From NCBI RefSeq assembly GCF_001517665.2, contig NZ_LN999809.1, positions 608,501 to 672,500 on the forward strand: DNA of 64,000 bases. The letters are read 5' to 3'. Shown piece after piece: positions 26,367 to 35,966 of the stretch; position 1 is the first letter of the stretch, and each line of letters starts with the position of its first letter. A program made the translations under genes and the position numbers. Under the pieces are notes generated by a model. That model was not told where the DNA came from. It saw nothing but the letters and a program-made list of their open reading frames with translations, and made no database searches. The stretch comes from Peptoniphilus phoceensis. Its GTDB lineage: Bacteria > Bacillota > Clostridia > Tissierellales > Peptoniphilaceae.

Positions 26367-29300
26367 TTATGCTTCCATTAACCCATCATAATACTCTGCT
26401 TGTTCTACTATTAAATCGATAACATTGTTTCTTTGGTCCTTTGGGTATTTGTACTTGGCCAAAAGTCTTTTTACCTTTCTCCTCATGTTTGCTCTTCCAG
26501 ACTCTCTCATCATCCAGTCCGAAGTCATTTCTTGTGCTATTGTCCTAGTAAGTTCTTGAGTAAATGCGATTAACTCTTTATCTGTATAGAAATCTTTTAT
26601 ATTTTCCGGTTTACTTATTGCATGATAAAAGGCAATTTCTTCACGACTAAGTCCCAAGGCCTTATTTTCTTCATGTAGATTAATTAAATCTTTGGCTAGC
26701 TTTAAGAGTTCGTCTCTTACACTTCCTAATTTATATTCACCCTTATCTGTAGCTTCAGATGCTATGCCAATAAATTTATCCAAGCTTTCTGCATTATCCA
26801 CCATAGTCTTCCTATAGTTTTTCATAATTTTTCTAAGTCTTTCAGAAAATTCTTCTCCCTTAATGATGTCGCCCTTAGAGCTTACCCTAATTTCATCTCC
26901 CAAGAGCTTGTTGAGAAGTTCGATGCTAAGATTGCTTTCTTTCATATTAGATATTTTTTCCAAGAATAATGGATCAAATAAACTAAATCCCTTGTCAAAA
27001 TCTCTAAATAAGTTAATTACACCGTCACTATGAATAGATTGCTCTAGTAGTTCACCAATTTGCTTGTCTATGTCTTTTTTATTTAACTTGCCTGGAGAAG
27101 TAATCCTGTTTAAACTTGTCCTTATTGCTTCAAAATAAGCAGCCTCTCTTTGTTCAACTTCAGTAGAAATAGAAGAGCAAAGTGTGTGTGCTTGCTTAAG
27201 AGCATAGGCTTCCTTCTTAAAATCATCGACCTTATTGTCGGCAAAGCCTAAAACATGATTCAATCCTTCAGTAATTAAATCAGCAAGTTCAATATTATTA
27301 ATCTTTTCAGAAAATATCTTAGAATAATTAAAACTATGGAAGAAAACATTCCTGCAAACTTCAAGCTTTTCCTGGAAGAGAGGATAAGCCGAATCTCTAA
27401 TATTTGCATTGTCAATAGCTTCTTGATCTGCTTTCGTGTAATCACTCATGGCTTTCTTTAGGGCATTGGCTATTCCAATATAATCTACAACAAGTCCACC
27501 TTCCTTATCCTTAAAGACACGGTTTACCCTTGCAATGGCTTGCATCAAGTTGTGACCCTGCATTGGCTTGTAAACATACATAGTAGAAAGACTTGGTACA
27601 TCAAAACCAGTTAGCCACATGTCCACAACAATGGCAATCTTGAAAGGATCATTGTCATCCTTAAACTTCTTTGCCAACTCTTCCTTGTCCGACTTGTTGC
27701 CAATTATTTCCTTCCACTCTTCTGGGTCATTGTTGTTTGGAGTCACAACCACCTTAACTTTTTCATCCCAATCAGGATGAATTTCTAAGATTCTCTTGTA
27801 TATTTTTACAGCAATTTTTCTATTGTAAGCAACAATCATAGCCTTGCCTGTCAAAAGATTTTCTCTACTTGTTTCATAATGCTCTAGAATATCCTTTACC
27901 AGGGTGTCAATAGCTTCATCAGAACCAATAATTTGTTCCAACTTACTTAGGTCTCTCTTGCTTCTTTCTATATCATATTCGCTGGCACTCTCTGATAATT
28001 CTTCATATTTTTCATCAATTTTCTTAAGTATTTCTTCATTTAAACCTAAATTAATAACCCTGTTTTCATAATAAACTGGTTTAGTAGCACCATCTTCAAC
28101 AGCTTGACTCATGTCATAGATATCGATGTACTGACCAAAAATTTCTTGAGTGTCCTTGTCGTTAATACTAAGAGGAGTTCCAGTAAATCCAATGTAAGTT
28201 GCCTTAGGAAGGGATTGTCTCACAAGCCTTGCCATACCAGATTGGACCTTGCCATCCTTAGAGATTCTTTCCCTCAAACCATACTGTGACCTGTGGGCCT
28301 CGTCTGCCACTACTATCACATCTTCCCTACAAGTTAGGGGCTCTTCTGACTCGGCGAATTTCTGCATAGTTGAGAAGAAAATCCCATTGGATTCCCTATT
28401 ATTAAGTAACTTTTTTAAGTGAGCCCTTGACTCTGCCTGAACTGGATTCTGTCTCAAGAACTTGCTTGCCCTGGCAAACTGTCCAAAAAGTTGAGTGTCA
28501 AGATCATTCCTATCAGTTAAAACAACAAAGGTAGGGTGTCCAAGTTGATTAATAAGAGAGTGGGCGTAGAATACCATGGAGAGAGACTTACCTGAGCCTT
28601 GAGTATGCCAAAAAACCCCACCCCTTCCGTCTCCAGCCATTACAGCCTCAAGAGTAGAGTGAACAGCCTTGTGGACTGCAAAATATTGGTGGTATTGAGC
28701 CAAAATCTTATTAGTCCCATCATCCTTGTGTTCAAAAAATATAAAATTTTTAATAATATCTAAAAACCTATTCTTATCAAGAACCCCTTCCAAAAGTGTC
28801 TTGTAGTCAGCGTACTTAGTGGACTCATAAGACCCATCAGTAGATTTCCACTCCTTGTACCAGGCTTCACCAGCCGTAATAGTCCCCAGCTTCGTAGTAG
28901 TAAAGTCCGAAATAATATTAAAGGCATTGTAGACAAATAGGTCTTCAATATCATATTGATAATTCTTGATTTGCCTATAAGCACTAGTTACATCTGCAAT
29001 TTCAGAGCTAATAGACTTTAACTCAATGACAACTAAAGGCAGGCCATTTACAAAAATAAGAACATCAGGCCTCTTGGTGTCTTTTCCAATAATTGTCAAC
29101 TGGTTAGTGACAAGAAAGTCGTTATTGTCTATGTCCTTGTAATCAATCAGATAAACTCTCTCAGTCTTTTCTCTTTCACCATCATGGGTAGAAATCTCAA
29201 GACCATCTTGCAAGTATTCAAAGAAGGTCTCATTCCTATTAACAAGGAGACCTGCATCAATATTCTTTATCTTGTGAAGAGCTTCCTTTATAGCTTCATC

Positions 29301-29471
29301 TGAAATGTCAGGATTAATTCTTCTAAGAGAATCTTCCAGGATTTCAGAAGCCAATGGTGACTTCATGCTATCTCTTACAATTTCTTGGTGAGGGAGGTAG
29401 CGGTAGCCTAAGTCCTCAATAAATTTTATAAAGATTTTTTCAAAACCATCTTCTAAATAAATTTCACTCAT
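26367..29471 (-). CDS. hsdR: Type I restriction endonuclease subunit R
   Basis: 1034 residues. An N-terminal PD-(D/E)xK nuclease includes RPDVLIFVNGLPLVVIELKS. A superfamily 2 helicase motor has FWHTQGSGKSLSMVF (Walker A), VVADEAHRSQYG (DEAH-type box), YIGFTGTPL (motif III) and QAIARVNRVF (motif VI). A helical C-terminal region probably binds the HsdM/HsdS core. HsdR translocates DNA with ATP and cuts unmethylated DNA far from the site. It overlaps hsdS by eight bases. It is full length with no visible frameshift. Confidence 0.96.
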   Translation of the reverse strand: MSEIYLEDGFEKIFIKFIEDLGYRYLPHQEIVRDSMKSPLASEILEDSLRRINPDISDEAIKEALHKIKNIDAGLLVNRNETFFEYLQDGLEISTHDGEREKTERVYLIDYKDIDNNDFLVTNQLTIIGKDTKRPDVLIFVNGLPLVVIELKSISSEIADVTSAYRQIKNYQYDIEDLFVYNAFNIISDFTTTKLGTITAGEAWYKEWKSTDGSYESTKYADYKTLLEGVLDKNRFLDIIKNFIFFEHKDDGTNKILAQYHQYFAVHKAVHSTLEAVMAGDGRGGVFWHTQGSGKSLSMVFYAHSLINQLGHPTFVVLTDRNDLDTQLFGQFARASKFLRQNPVQAESRAHLKKLLNNRESNGIFFSTMQKFAESEEPLTCREDVIVVADEAHRSQYGLRERISKDGKVQSGMARLVRQSLPKATYIGFTGTPLSINDKDTQEIFGQYIDIYDMSQAVEDGATKPVYYENRVINLGLNEEILKKIDEKYEELSESASEYDIERSKRDLSKLEQIIGSDEAIDTLVKDILEHYETSRENLLTGKAMIVAYNRKIAVKIYKRILEIHPDWDEKVKVVVTPNNNDPEEWKEIIGNKSDKEELAKKFKDDNDPFKIAIVVDMWLTGFDVPSLSTMYVYKPMQGHNLMQAIARVNRVFKDKEGGLVVDYIGIANALKKAMSDYTKADQEAIDNANIRDSAYPLFQEKLEVCRNVFFHSFNYSKIFSEKINNIELADLITEGLNHVLGFADNKVDDFKKEAYALKQAHTLCSSISTEVEQREAAYFEAIRTSLNRITSPGKLNKKDIDKQIGELLEQSIHSDGVINLFRDFDKGFSLFDPLFLEKISNMKESNLSIELLNKLLGDEIRVSSKGDIIKGEEFSERLRKIMKNYRKTMVDNAESLDKFIGIASEATDKGEYKLGSVRDELLKLAKDLINLHEENKALGLSREEIAFYHAISKPENIKDFYTDKELIAFTQELTRTIAQEMTSDWMMRESGRANMRRKVKRLLAKYKYPKDQRNNVIDLIVEQAEYYDGLMEA

Positions 29472-30747
29472 TTTTTACCTCCTCTCCTTTAATTTTTACA
29501 TTAGAGACGTCAATTTCTCCTGACATTAATTTTGGTAAAAGGGCATCTCTTATTTCAGCAAGCTTTTTATTTTGATTTAACAATGTTCTAATAAAATCAC
29601 TTATTGGTTTTACGGATTTTAAAAATTGATCTAATACTTTATTATTAGGTATAAGAATTTTTGTTTCTCTAATTATTTTTGAATTGACTGCATTTCCAAT
29701 TGATGAAGTATTTCCTAAAGTTTCAAAAGAAAAATTTTTAAAATAAAAATACAAATATAAACTATTAATAATTGGATTTTTTAATTGAGCAATGGCTTCA
29801 TTAGTACATATTTTTTCAGATGTTATTGCTATCCTTCCAACAGTTAATTTAAAACTTAAAATTAATGTGTTCTCTTCTACTAAAGGAATGTTGAACTTAT
29901 CTATTGCTTCTTCTGTTAAAAATTCTGTTGTATCAGATATATACATATCTGAATTCCCCATATCTTTTATGGAAACCCATTTTATGCCTTTCTTATCATT
30001 AAACCATTCACTTTCTTTGCGCGGTGGTGTTCTCCCTATCTTTAAGTCACATATATCTTTTACTTCTCTTACTTCCCAGCCTTCAGGAATCAAGCCCAAT
30101 TCGCTTTCAACAAAATTTCCGTCTTGGAAGGGTTCAAAATCAATAAACCATGACTTAAAAATAGCTTGCGCTTGCTCTTCCAAATTAGCAATTATTTTAT
30201 TATTAACTTCAATTTTTCCATCTAAGTTGTTCAATATATTTGCAATTCTATTCTGTTCTAAAATATCTGGAACAGGTACCAACAATTTCCTGAAATCCGT
30301 TTTATTAAATTTAGGTTGAGCACTACCTGTTTTTATAGAATCTAATGAAAATTGACCATATATGCTTTTGAACCAATAATAATAAAAATCATCATTTTCT
30401 TTAGTTTTTACTACTATTGAATTTGGCCCCAGGCTCATCTTATATTTTAAATAGGGCGTTTTAAATACTGTCCCAGCATTTGCACCAACATTTGAAATAA
30501 TTATTTCCCCACCAAATAACTTAGTCTTATCTAAAAATTCATAGCTTTCTTTTGTTATATATTTAAATTCTCCGTTAAAATTATTGTTATAATCAACTAG
30601 CCTAATAAGTATAAATTTACTACTAGCTACATATTCAGTATTTTCTTTAAGGGTTGCAAAACTTCCATTTGCAACATAGTCTGTTATCGTTTCGGTTATT
30701 GAACTAATGGGTTTATAATGCCAATTTCTTAAATTTTTAAATTTCAT
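29464..30747 (-). CDS. hsdS: Type I restriction specificity subunit S
   Basis: About 427 residues with the two target-recognition domain layout. The first domain ends in the conserved helix KTDFRKLLVPVPDILEQNRIANILNNLDGKIEVN; the second half starts LGLIPEGWEVREVKDICDLK and ends with helices around RTLLNQNKKLAEIRDALLPKLMSGEI. It chooses the DNA sequence for both methylation and cleavage. The ATG at 30747 is preferred over the upstream TTG, which lies on the GGAG site; this gives an 11-base overlap with hsdM. No second hsdS or inverting repeat is seen. Confidence 0.95.
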   Translation of the reverse strand: MKFKNLRNWHYKPISSITETITDYVANGSFATLKENTEYVASSKFILIRLVDYNNNFNGEFKYITKESYEFLDKTKLFGGEIIISNVGANAGTVFKTPYLKYKMSLGPNSIVVKTKENDDFYYYWFKSIYGQFSLDSIKTGSAQPKFNKTDFRKLLVPVPDILEQNRIANILNNLDGKIEVNNKIIANLEEQAQAIFKSWFIDFEPFQDGNFVESELGLIPEGWEVREVKDICDLKIGRTPPRKESEWFNDKKGIKWVSIKDMGNSDMYISDTTEFLTEEAIDKFNIPLVEENTLILSFKLTVGRIAITSEKICTNEAIAQLKNPIINSLYLYFYFKNFSFETLGNTSSIGNAVNSKIIRETKILIPNNKVLDQFLKSVKPISDFIRTLLNQNKKLAEIRDALLPKLMSGEIDVSNVKIKGEEVKNE

Positions 30748-32239
30748 AACCAATAGCTCCAAGATTTTCCCTTATAAGTTCTTCCAAATCATTGGATTCC
30801 TTAAATAATTCTCCCAGTTCACTTGTAAGTCTTTCCATCTTTTCATCAAAGGGCTCGTCATCTTCTTCTCCTTCTTCTAGTCCCACATATCTTCCTGGTG
30901 TGAGGACAAAGGAGTTTTCTTCTAGCTCGTCTAGTCCTGCTACATGGGCATAGCCAAGCTCTTCTACATCTTCTCCCTTGACAAAGTCCTTGTAGCTATC
31001 TGCAATTTTTTGTATATCTTCTTCTGTTAAGTCCCTGTGGGCCCTGTCAATCATTTTTCCCATATTCCTGCAATCTATAAATAGGGTCTTGTCCTTTTGC
31101 TTCTTGTTCTTATTTAAGATCCAAAGAGAAACAGAAATCCCTGTGGAATAAAAGAGCCTGTCTGGCATGGCAATAATACACTCAACTAAGTCATCTCTTA
31201 TTATAGCTTCTCTTATTTCTCCTTCTCTTCCTGATGCAGATAGAGATCCATTGGCAAGAACTAGGCCCATCTTTCCCTTGGATCCAAGATGATAAATCAT
31301 GTGCTGCATCCAAGCGTAGTTGGCATTGCCCTCTGGTGGAGTCCCATACTTCCACCTAGAATCTTCTAAGAGCTTATTTCCTCCCCAGTCCTTTAAATTA
31401 AAGGGTGGGTTTGCAAGAATATAGTCTGCTCTCATAGACTCGTGCTGGTCATTGAAGAAGGTGTCTGCTGCACCATGGCCAAGGTCTCCTTCAAGTCCAT
31501 GGATGGCAAGGTTCATTTGAGCAAGCTTCCATGTGTTTGCATTGGACTCTTGACCATAAATAGAAAGCTCGTTGATCCTTCCCTGATGGTTTTCCACGAA
31601 TTTTGCCGATTGAACAAACATGCCCCCTGCACCACAACAAGGGTCATAAACTCTTCCCTCGTAGGGTTCTAATATCTCAACTAATGTCTTAACTATACTT
31701 GTAGGCGTATAGAATTCTCCTGCATTCTTACCTTCTAGTGAAGCAAATTGTGCTATTGAATATTCATAAGTCCTGCCAAGTATGTCCTTTGAATTCCCAT
31801 GTTCCTTTAGTTTTAAGTTGTTGAAGAGGTCAACTACTTCTCCTAGTCGTCTCTTGTCTAGTTCAGGTCTGCCATAATTTTTTGGAAGGATTCCTCTTAG
31901 TCTGTCGTTTTCTTCTTCGATTGCCACCATTGCCCTGTCTATTACTTGACCAATTTCTGCTGTCATTGCCTTTGATGCAACATAGTCCCATCTTGCTTCC
32001 TTTGGCACGAAAAATATATTTTCTGCCATGTATTCGTCACGGTCTTCTTCGAATCCGTCGCCTTCATCTAATAATTCTCTATATTTTTCTTCAAAGCTAT
32101 CTGATATGTATTTTAAAAATATTAGGCCCAAGACTACGTTCTTGTATTCAGCAGCATCTACATTTCCTCTTAGTTTGTCTGCTGCACCAAAAATTTCTTT
32201 TTCAAAGCCTAAGTTTGCACTTGATATTTTTTCTGACAT
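30737..32239 (-). CDS. hsdM: Type I restriction DNA methyltransferase subunit M
   Basis: 500 residues. Motif I is DPCCGAGGMFVQSAKF and motif IV ANPPFNLKDWGG, which places it with N6-adenine methyltransferases. The N-terminal helical domain (AADKLRGNVDAAEYKNVVLGL) is the usual HsdM_N. It protects host sites and forms M2S with HsdS. First gene of hsdM-hsdS-hsdR, divergent from the polymerase cassette. The C-terminal region is highly acidic, with EEGEEDDEPFDEKME. Confidence 0.97.
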   Translation of the reverse strand: MSEKISSANLGFEKEIFGAADKLRGNVDAAEYKNVVLGLIFLKYISDSFEEKYRELLDEGDGFEEDRDEYMAENIFFVPKEARWDYVASKAMTAEIGQVIDRAMVAIEEENDRLRGILPKNYGRPELDKRRLGEVVDLFNNLKLKEHGNSKDILGRTYEYSIAQFASLEGKNAGEFYTPTSIVKTLVEILEPYEGRVYDPCCGAGGMFVQSAKFVENHQGRINELSIYGQESNANTWKLAQMNLAIHGLEGDLGHGAADTFFNDQHESMRADYILANPPFNLKDWGGNKLLEDSRWKYGTPPEGNANYAWMQHMIYHLGSKGKMGLVLANGSLSASGREGEIREAIIRDDLVECIIAMPDRLFYSTGISVSLWILNKNKKQKDKTLFIDCRNMGKMIDRAHRDLTEEDIQKIADSYKDFVKGEDVEELGYAHVAGLDELEENSFVLTPGRYVGLEEGEEDDEPFDEKMERLTSELGELFKESNDLEELIRENLGAIGYEI

Positions 32240-32560
32240 TTTATCTCCTTGTCCTCTTAAATTTTTTAAAGGTAAACATTATCATAAATAAATTATAACA
32301 TGCTTACTTGTTTTTCTTTAGTGAAATATAGAAAAGAATTTTTTAATTTTTAAATCTTAATTATTTTTTATGAGTTCATAAATTTTCAAAACTTGCTTAT
32401 TTTTATAATCTAATAAATTTGTTCAAACTTATAATTTTTGTGAACTTGTGTTTTTAAGTCAAATGTTCTAAAATATATTTAATTGAAACTATTGTTTAAA
32501 TATGTATTCTGTTTTTTGAAAAATTGATTTTTATTTATTTGATTTTTCTCGAGGTGGCTT
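32240..32560. promoter_or_regulatory. Divergent promoter region between hsdM and the polymerase cassette
   Basis: 321 bases without a gene. On the minus strand an extended -10 box, TGTTATAAT at 32292-32300, is well placed for hsdM. Near the cassette, GTTCA (32421) and TGAAC (32441) form an inverted pair, and GAACTTGTGTTT (32442-32453) differs by one base from the GAAC-N4-GTTC of Firmicute LexA sites. SOS control of the polymerase is possible but unproven. Confidence 0.4.
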
Positions 32561-33973
32561 ATGACTTTTATTGATTATTCTTTAGAACCTAAATCTGATA
32601 TTGCTTTTGTGGACATCAAGTCTTTTTATGCCAGTGTTGAGTGTGTCACGAGAAATCTCGATCCTCTAACTACTAGCCTTTGTGTTATGAGTAGGTCTAG
32701 CAATTCTAAGGGTCTTATTCTTGCAAGTTCTCCTCTTTTCAAGAAGATTTTTGGGAAAAGTAATGTGGGAAGGGCAAGTAAGCTTCCCTTTGACATCGAA
32801 ACTAGAAAGTTTAGCTTTGAAAAGGCCAGGAGACAAAATATTGAAATCACTAAGGATTATATCGATTTTATTGAGAAGTGGGCGAAAAATACTCTTATTG
32901 TCCCTCCAAGAATGGCTCTTTATATTGAAGAAAATTTAAAAATCCAAAAAATTTTCCAAAACTATGCTCCTAGAGAAGACATCCTTCCCTACTCTATTGA
33001 TGAGGGTTTTATTGATCTTACAAAAAGTTTAAATTATTTTGTTCCCGATAAATGTCTTTCTAAGAAATACAAGTTGGACCTTGTTTCTTCTATGATTCAA
33101 AAAGACATTTGGGAAACAACTGGTCTATATTCCACTGTTGGCATGAGCAATTCTAATCCCCTTCTTGCAAAGCTTGCTCTTGATAATGAAGCTAAAAAAA
33201 CACGGACTATGCGTGCAAATTGGTCTTATGAAGATGTGGAATCAAAACTTTGGGCTATTGATGATTTAAGTGATTTTTGGGGAATTGGTTCTAGATTGAA
33301 AAAAAGACTCAACTCTATGTCAATTTATACTGCTCGCGATCTTGCTAATTATGATCCTGATATTCTTAAAAAAATTTTTGGTGTTATAGGACTTCAACTT
33401 TGGTTTCACGCAAATGGTGTTGATGAGTCCAAGTTATCAAAACCTTATAAGCCAAAATCAAAAGGTCTTGGAAATTCTCAAGTTCTTCCTCGTGACTACG
33501 AAAATCAAGATGAAATTGAAATTGTCCTTTCTGAAATCGCTGAGCAAGTGGCTATTAGAATTAGAAGGCTAAAGAAAAAGGCTTCTGTAATTTCTATATA
33601 TGTTGGTTTTTCTTATACCGAAAATAAAAAGTCTATTAATGCAAGAAAAACTATTAGACCAAGTCAATCTACTAGGGTCTTACAAATGGAAGTGCTAAAG
33701 CTTTTTAGGGAAAGATATAAGGGTGGTTCTGTGAGAAATCTTGGGGTAACCTATGATAATTTAGTAGACGAATCTTCCACTGTTTTTGATTTTTTTGATG
33801 ATGTAGAGGCTATTGAAAGGGAAGAAAATCTTGATAGTGCAATTGATGAAATACGTGACAGATTCGGTTTTACTTCTATTCAAAAGGCTACATCTTTTGT
33901 TGAAGGTTCGAGAGTTATTGAAAGAAGCAAGTTAATTGGTGGTCACTGTGGTGGCATGGATGGTGTTAAATAA
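32561..33973 (+). CDS. Y-family DNA polymerase (UvrX/UmuC-like)
   Basis: 470 residues. Catalytic motifs are intact: FVDIKSFYASVECVTR (first metal aspartate), then YSIDEGFIDLTKS (SIDE-type Asp-Glu pair). The helix-hairpin-helix region includes LWAIDDLSDFWGIGSRLKKRL, and a little-finger domain with PRDYENQDEIE and KKKASVISIYVGFSY follows. Such Gram-positive polymerases, common on plasmids, phages and mobile elements, copy damaged DNA. The ribosome binding site GAGGTGG is good. It heads a three-gene unit next to the restriction island. Confidence 0.93.
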   Translation: MTFIDYSLEPKSDIAFVDIKSFYASVECVTRNLDPLTTSLCVMSRSSNSKGLILASSPLFKKIFGKSNVGRASKLPFDIETRKFSFEKARRQNIEITKDYIDFIEKWAKNTLIVPPRMALYIEENLKIQKIFQNYAPREDILPYSIDEGFIDLTKSLNYFVPDKCLSKKYKLDLVSSMIQKDIWETTGLYSTVGMSNSNPLLAKLALDNEAKKTRTMRANWSYEDVESKLWAIDDLSDFWGIGSRLKKRLNSMSIYTARDLANYDPDILKKIFGVIGLQLWFHANGVDESKLSKPYKPKSKGLGNSQVLPRDYENQDEIEIVLSEIAEQVAIRIRRLKKKASVISIYVGFSYTENKKSINARKTIRPSQSTRVLQMEVLKLFRERYKGGSVRNLGVTYDNLVDESSTVFDFFDDVEAIEREENLDSAIDEIRDRFGFTSIQKATSFVEGSRVIERSKLIGGHCGGMDGVK

Positions 33974-33990
33974 TTTTAGGAGGTATTTGT

Positions 33991-34335
33991 ATGGTTGACA
34001 GGTCTTATTTGCCCTTTAAGTCTGCTAGAGAATATATGGATAGGGGAATGGCAAAGTGGATGGGATTTTTTATTTCAGAACATACCTCTGCTCTTCACAA
34101 AATGGGTGATTTTATAGATTTTTCTTCTCAAATGACGCGAAAAGAGCTTATTCTTTTAATAAGTCAGGTCTATGTAAATAATCTTGAGGTTCTCATTTAT
34201 ACTAAGCTGAGAAAAGATGCTTACTCTGGTAGGATTAAAGAAATTTTTCACGAAAGTATTTATTTAAGTGGCGATGAAGCCCTGAATATTTCTTTTGAGG
34301 ATATTATAAAAATTGTACTTTTGGAGGAATTATAA
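33991..34335 (+). CDS. YolD-like small protein linked to the Y-family polymerase
   Basis: 114 residues. The N-terminus YLPFKSAREYMDRGMAKWMGFF matches the small helical proteins that accompany UvrX-type polymerases in Firmicutes (YolD-like: DRGM-KW core). SEHTSALHK follows. There is no catalytic motif. It begins 17 bases after the polymerase stop, with AGGAGG as ribosome binding site. It probably regulates or assists the polymerase, but this has not been demonstrated to my knowledge. Confidence 0.75.
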   Translation: MVDRSYLPFKSAREYMDRGMAKWMGFFISEHTSALHKMGDFIDFSSQMTRKELILLISQVYVNNLEVLIYTKLRKDAYSGRIKEIFHESIYLSGDEALNISFEDIIKIVLLEEL

Positions 34336-34679
34336 TGTGTTTAGAAAGAAACTCTCTTCAGTTTGATTATTTTTCTATTAATTACAAAATTTTCGAGAAT
34401 GATTTCTATAAGTTCTCAAATTTAAATGTTCCTTTAATATTTTTAACTTCTGATATTCTCCAACACATGTCCTCCACTGGTCACAATTATTTTAGATTAA
34501 ATTCAAAGAATGCAGCAGATAAAAAGAACCACTATTTTATTTTTAATAAAGTTTATATTAATAATAATTTTATTATTCAATTTAAATATTTGGGACATAT
34601 TTGTCCTATTGATTTTCATAAAGAATTTTTCATTGAAAACAAGATAAATTATTGCAAAAAAAGAAGCTACATCAAATGA
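34335..34679 (+). CDS. Unknown third protein of the polymerase cassette
   Basis: 114 residues, not recognised. Its ATG overlaps the previous stop by one base (TAATG), with GGAGG upstream, so translation is coupled. It is rich in Asn, Phe, Ile and Lys, with no membrane segment. A histidine-bearing stretch LQHMSSTGHNYF and CPIDFHKEF are the only notable features. Position and coupling suggest a role with the polymerase. Confidence 0.6.
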   Translation: MCLERNSLQFDYFSINYKIFENDFYKFSNLNVPLIFLTSDILQHMSSTGHNYFRLNSKNAADKKNHYFIFNKVYINNNFIIQFKYLGHICPIDFHKEFFIENKINYCKKRSYIK

Positions 34680-34692
34680 TATAGCTTCTTTA
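34661..34692. terminator. Bidirectional terminator
   Basis: GAAGCTACATC and GATATAGCTTC pair with one mismatch and are flanked by A-rich and T-rich runs. It separates the polymerase cassette from fprA. Confidence 0.75.
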
Positions 34693-34713
34693 AATATTTT
34701 AATAAAAAGTTTA

Positions 34714-35955
34714 TTATTTATCAGCTGATTTTGCTTTAACTTCTCTAATCTTAGCCATTGATTCGATAATAGAATCTGCAAGAGCTTCCATATCGTTTTC
34801 GTTAGCCTTGTTAAGAGCTGAGTTAAGTGTAACTCTTTCTGGAAGTACGTCGAACATCTTAAGATTTTCGTCAATATATTCTTCAATCTTATCGCCAACT
34901 GTACAAGCCCAAGTACCATTTTCAATGATACCAACAGTTCTGTTTTGAACGTTAAGAGCTTCAAGGTCCATTAAGAAGTTTTTCATTACAGGGTAAATAC
35001 CTAAGTTGTAAGTTACAGATGCAATTACAATGTGAGAGTATTTAAATGTGTCTGCAATTAGGTAAGACATGTGAGTGTTACTTACATCGTGAACTACTAC
35101 ATTAGTCATTCCCTTATCACAAAGTCTTGATGCAAGAGCTTGTGCAGCACGTTCTGTATTTCCATACATTGATGCATAAACAATCATTACGCCTTCTTCT
35201 TCTGGTTCATATCTTGACCATTTGTCATATTTTTCGATGAACCATCCTAGGTTTTCTCTCCAAACTGGTCCGTGAAGTGGACAGATGTATTTAATATCTA
35301 CAGTTGCAGCTTTTTTAAGAACATCTTGTACGAATGGACCATATTTTCCTACGATATTTGTTAAATATCTTCTTGCTGGGTCAAGATAATCTCTTTCGAA
35401 GTTAACTTCGTCAGCAAATAGTTTACCATCAAGTGTACCGAATGTACCAAAAGCGTCAGCTGCGAATAGTACTCCGTCAGTTGTATCGAAACTTACAAGA
35501 ACTTCTGGCCAGTGAACCATAGGTGCTTCTAAGAAAATGAATTCGTGCTTACCAAAGGAAATAGTGTCTCCTTCAGCTACAACAATTGATTGTTCATCGT
35601 CTACATGGAAACCATATTGACGCATGAATTCAAAACCTTGTTCACTTGCTATAACTTTTACATCTGGGTATCTTAAAACAATTTCATCAATAGCAGCAGC
35701 ATGGTCTGGTTCTAAGTGGTGAATTACTAGATAATCTAGGTCTTCTCCATCAAGAACTTCAGATATATTTTCTAAATAATCTTTTACAATTGACCAGTCA
35801 ACTGTATCAAATAGTACGTTTTTTTCATCTTTTAGTAAATATGAATTATATGTTACTCCTTCTGGAATAGGAAAAATATTTTCAAATAATTCTAGTCTAT
35901 GATCATTTCCACCAACATAGTAAAGATCATCTGTGACTTTTCTAACAGTATACAT
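34714..35955 (-). CDS. fprA: Flavodiiron protein, A-type (FprA)
   Basis: 413 residues. The N-terminal beta-lactamase-like domain has diiron ligands HHLEPDHAAAID, then APMVHWPEV, AADAFGTFG and CPLHGPVWRE. A flavodoxin-like FMN domain begins near residue 255 (MIVYASMYGNTERAAQALASR). Such proteins reduce oxygen, and sometimes nitric oxide, to water in anaerobes, usually with rubredoxin as donor. The gene lies 11 bases after a dehydrogenase that carries its own rubredoxin domain, which suggests a direct electron path. Confidence 0.95.
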   Translation of the reverse strand: MYTVRKVTDDLYYVGGNDHRLELFENIFPIPEGVTYNSYLLKDEKNVLFDTVDWSIVKDYLENISEVLDGEDLDYLVIHHLEPDHAAAIDEIVLRYPDVKVIASEQGFEFMRQYGFHVDDEQSIVVAEGDTISFGKHEFIFLEAPMVHWPEVLVSFDTTDGVLFAADAFGTFGTLDGKLFADEVNFERDYLDPARRYLTNIVGKYGPFVQDVLKKAATVDIKYICPLHGPVWRENLGWFIEKYDKWSRYEPEEEGVMIVYASMYGNTERAAQALASRLCDKGMTNVVVHDVSNTHMSYLIADTFKYSHIVIASVTYNLGIYPVMKNFLMDLEALNVQNRTVGIIENGTWACTVGDKIEEYIDENLKMFDVLPERVTLNSALNKANENDMEALADSIIESMAKIREVKAKSADK

Positions 35956-35966
35956 TATATCCTCCT

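Noticed and set aside
29464..32239. Phase-variable hsdS by inversion
   Set aside because: There is only one hsdS and no inverted repeats or recombinase gene nearby.
31882..32298. Plus-strand frame of 138 codons over hsdM
   Set aside because: It is antisense to the well-supported hsdM gene, with leucine-rich low-complexity sequence.
32442..32453. LexA box upstream of the Y-family polymerase
   Set aside because: One base differs from GAAC-N4-GTTC and the site is about 110 bases before the start; kept only as a weak hint.
34503..34964. 153-codon minus-strand frame overlapping fprA
   Set aside because: It crosses a terminator, is antisense to the third cassette gene and overlaps the fprA 3' end in another frame.
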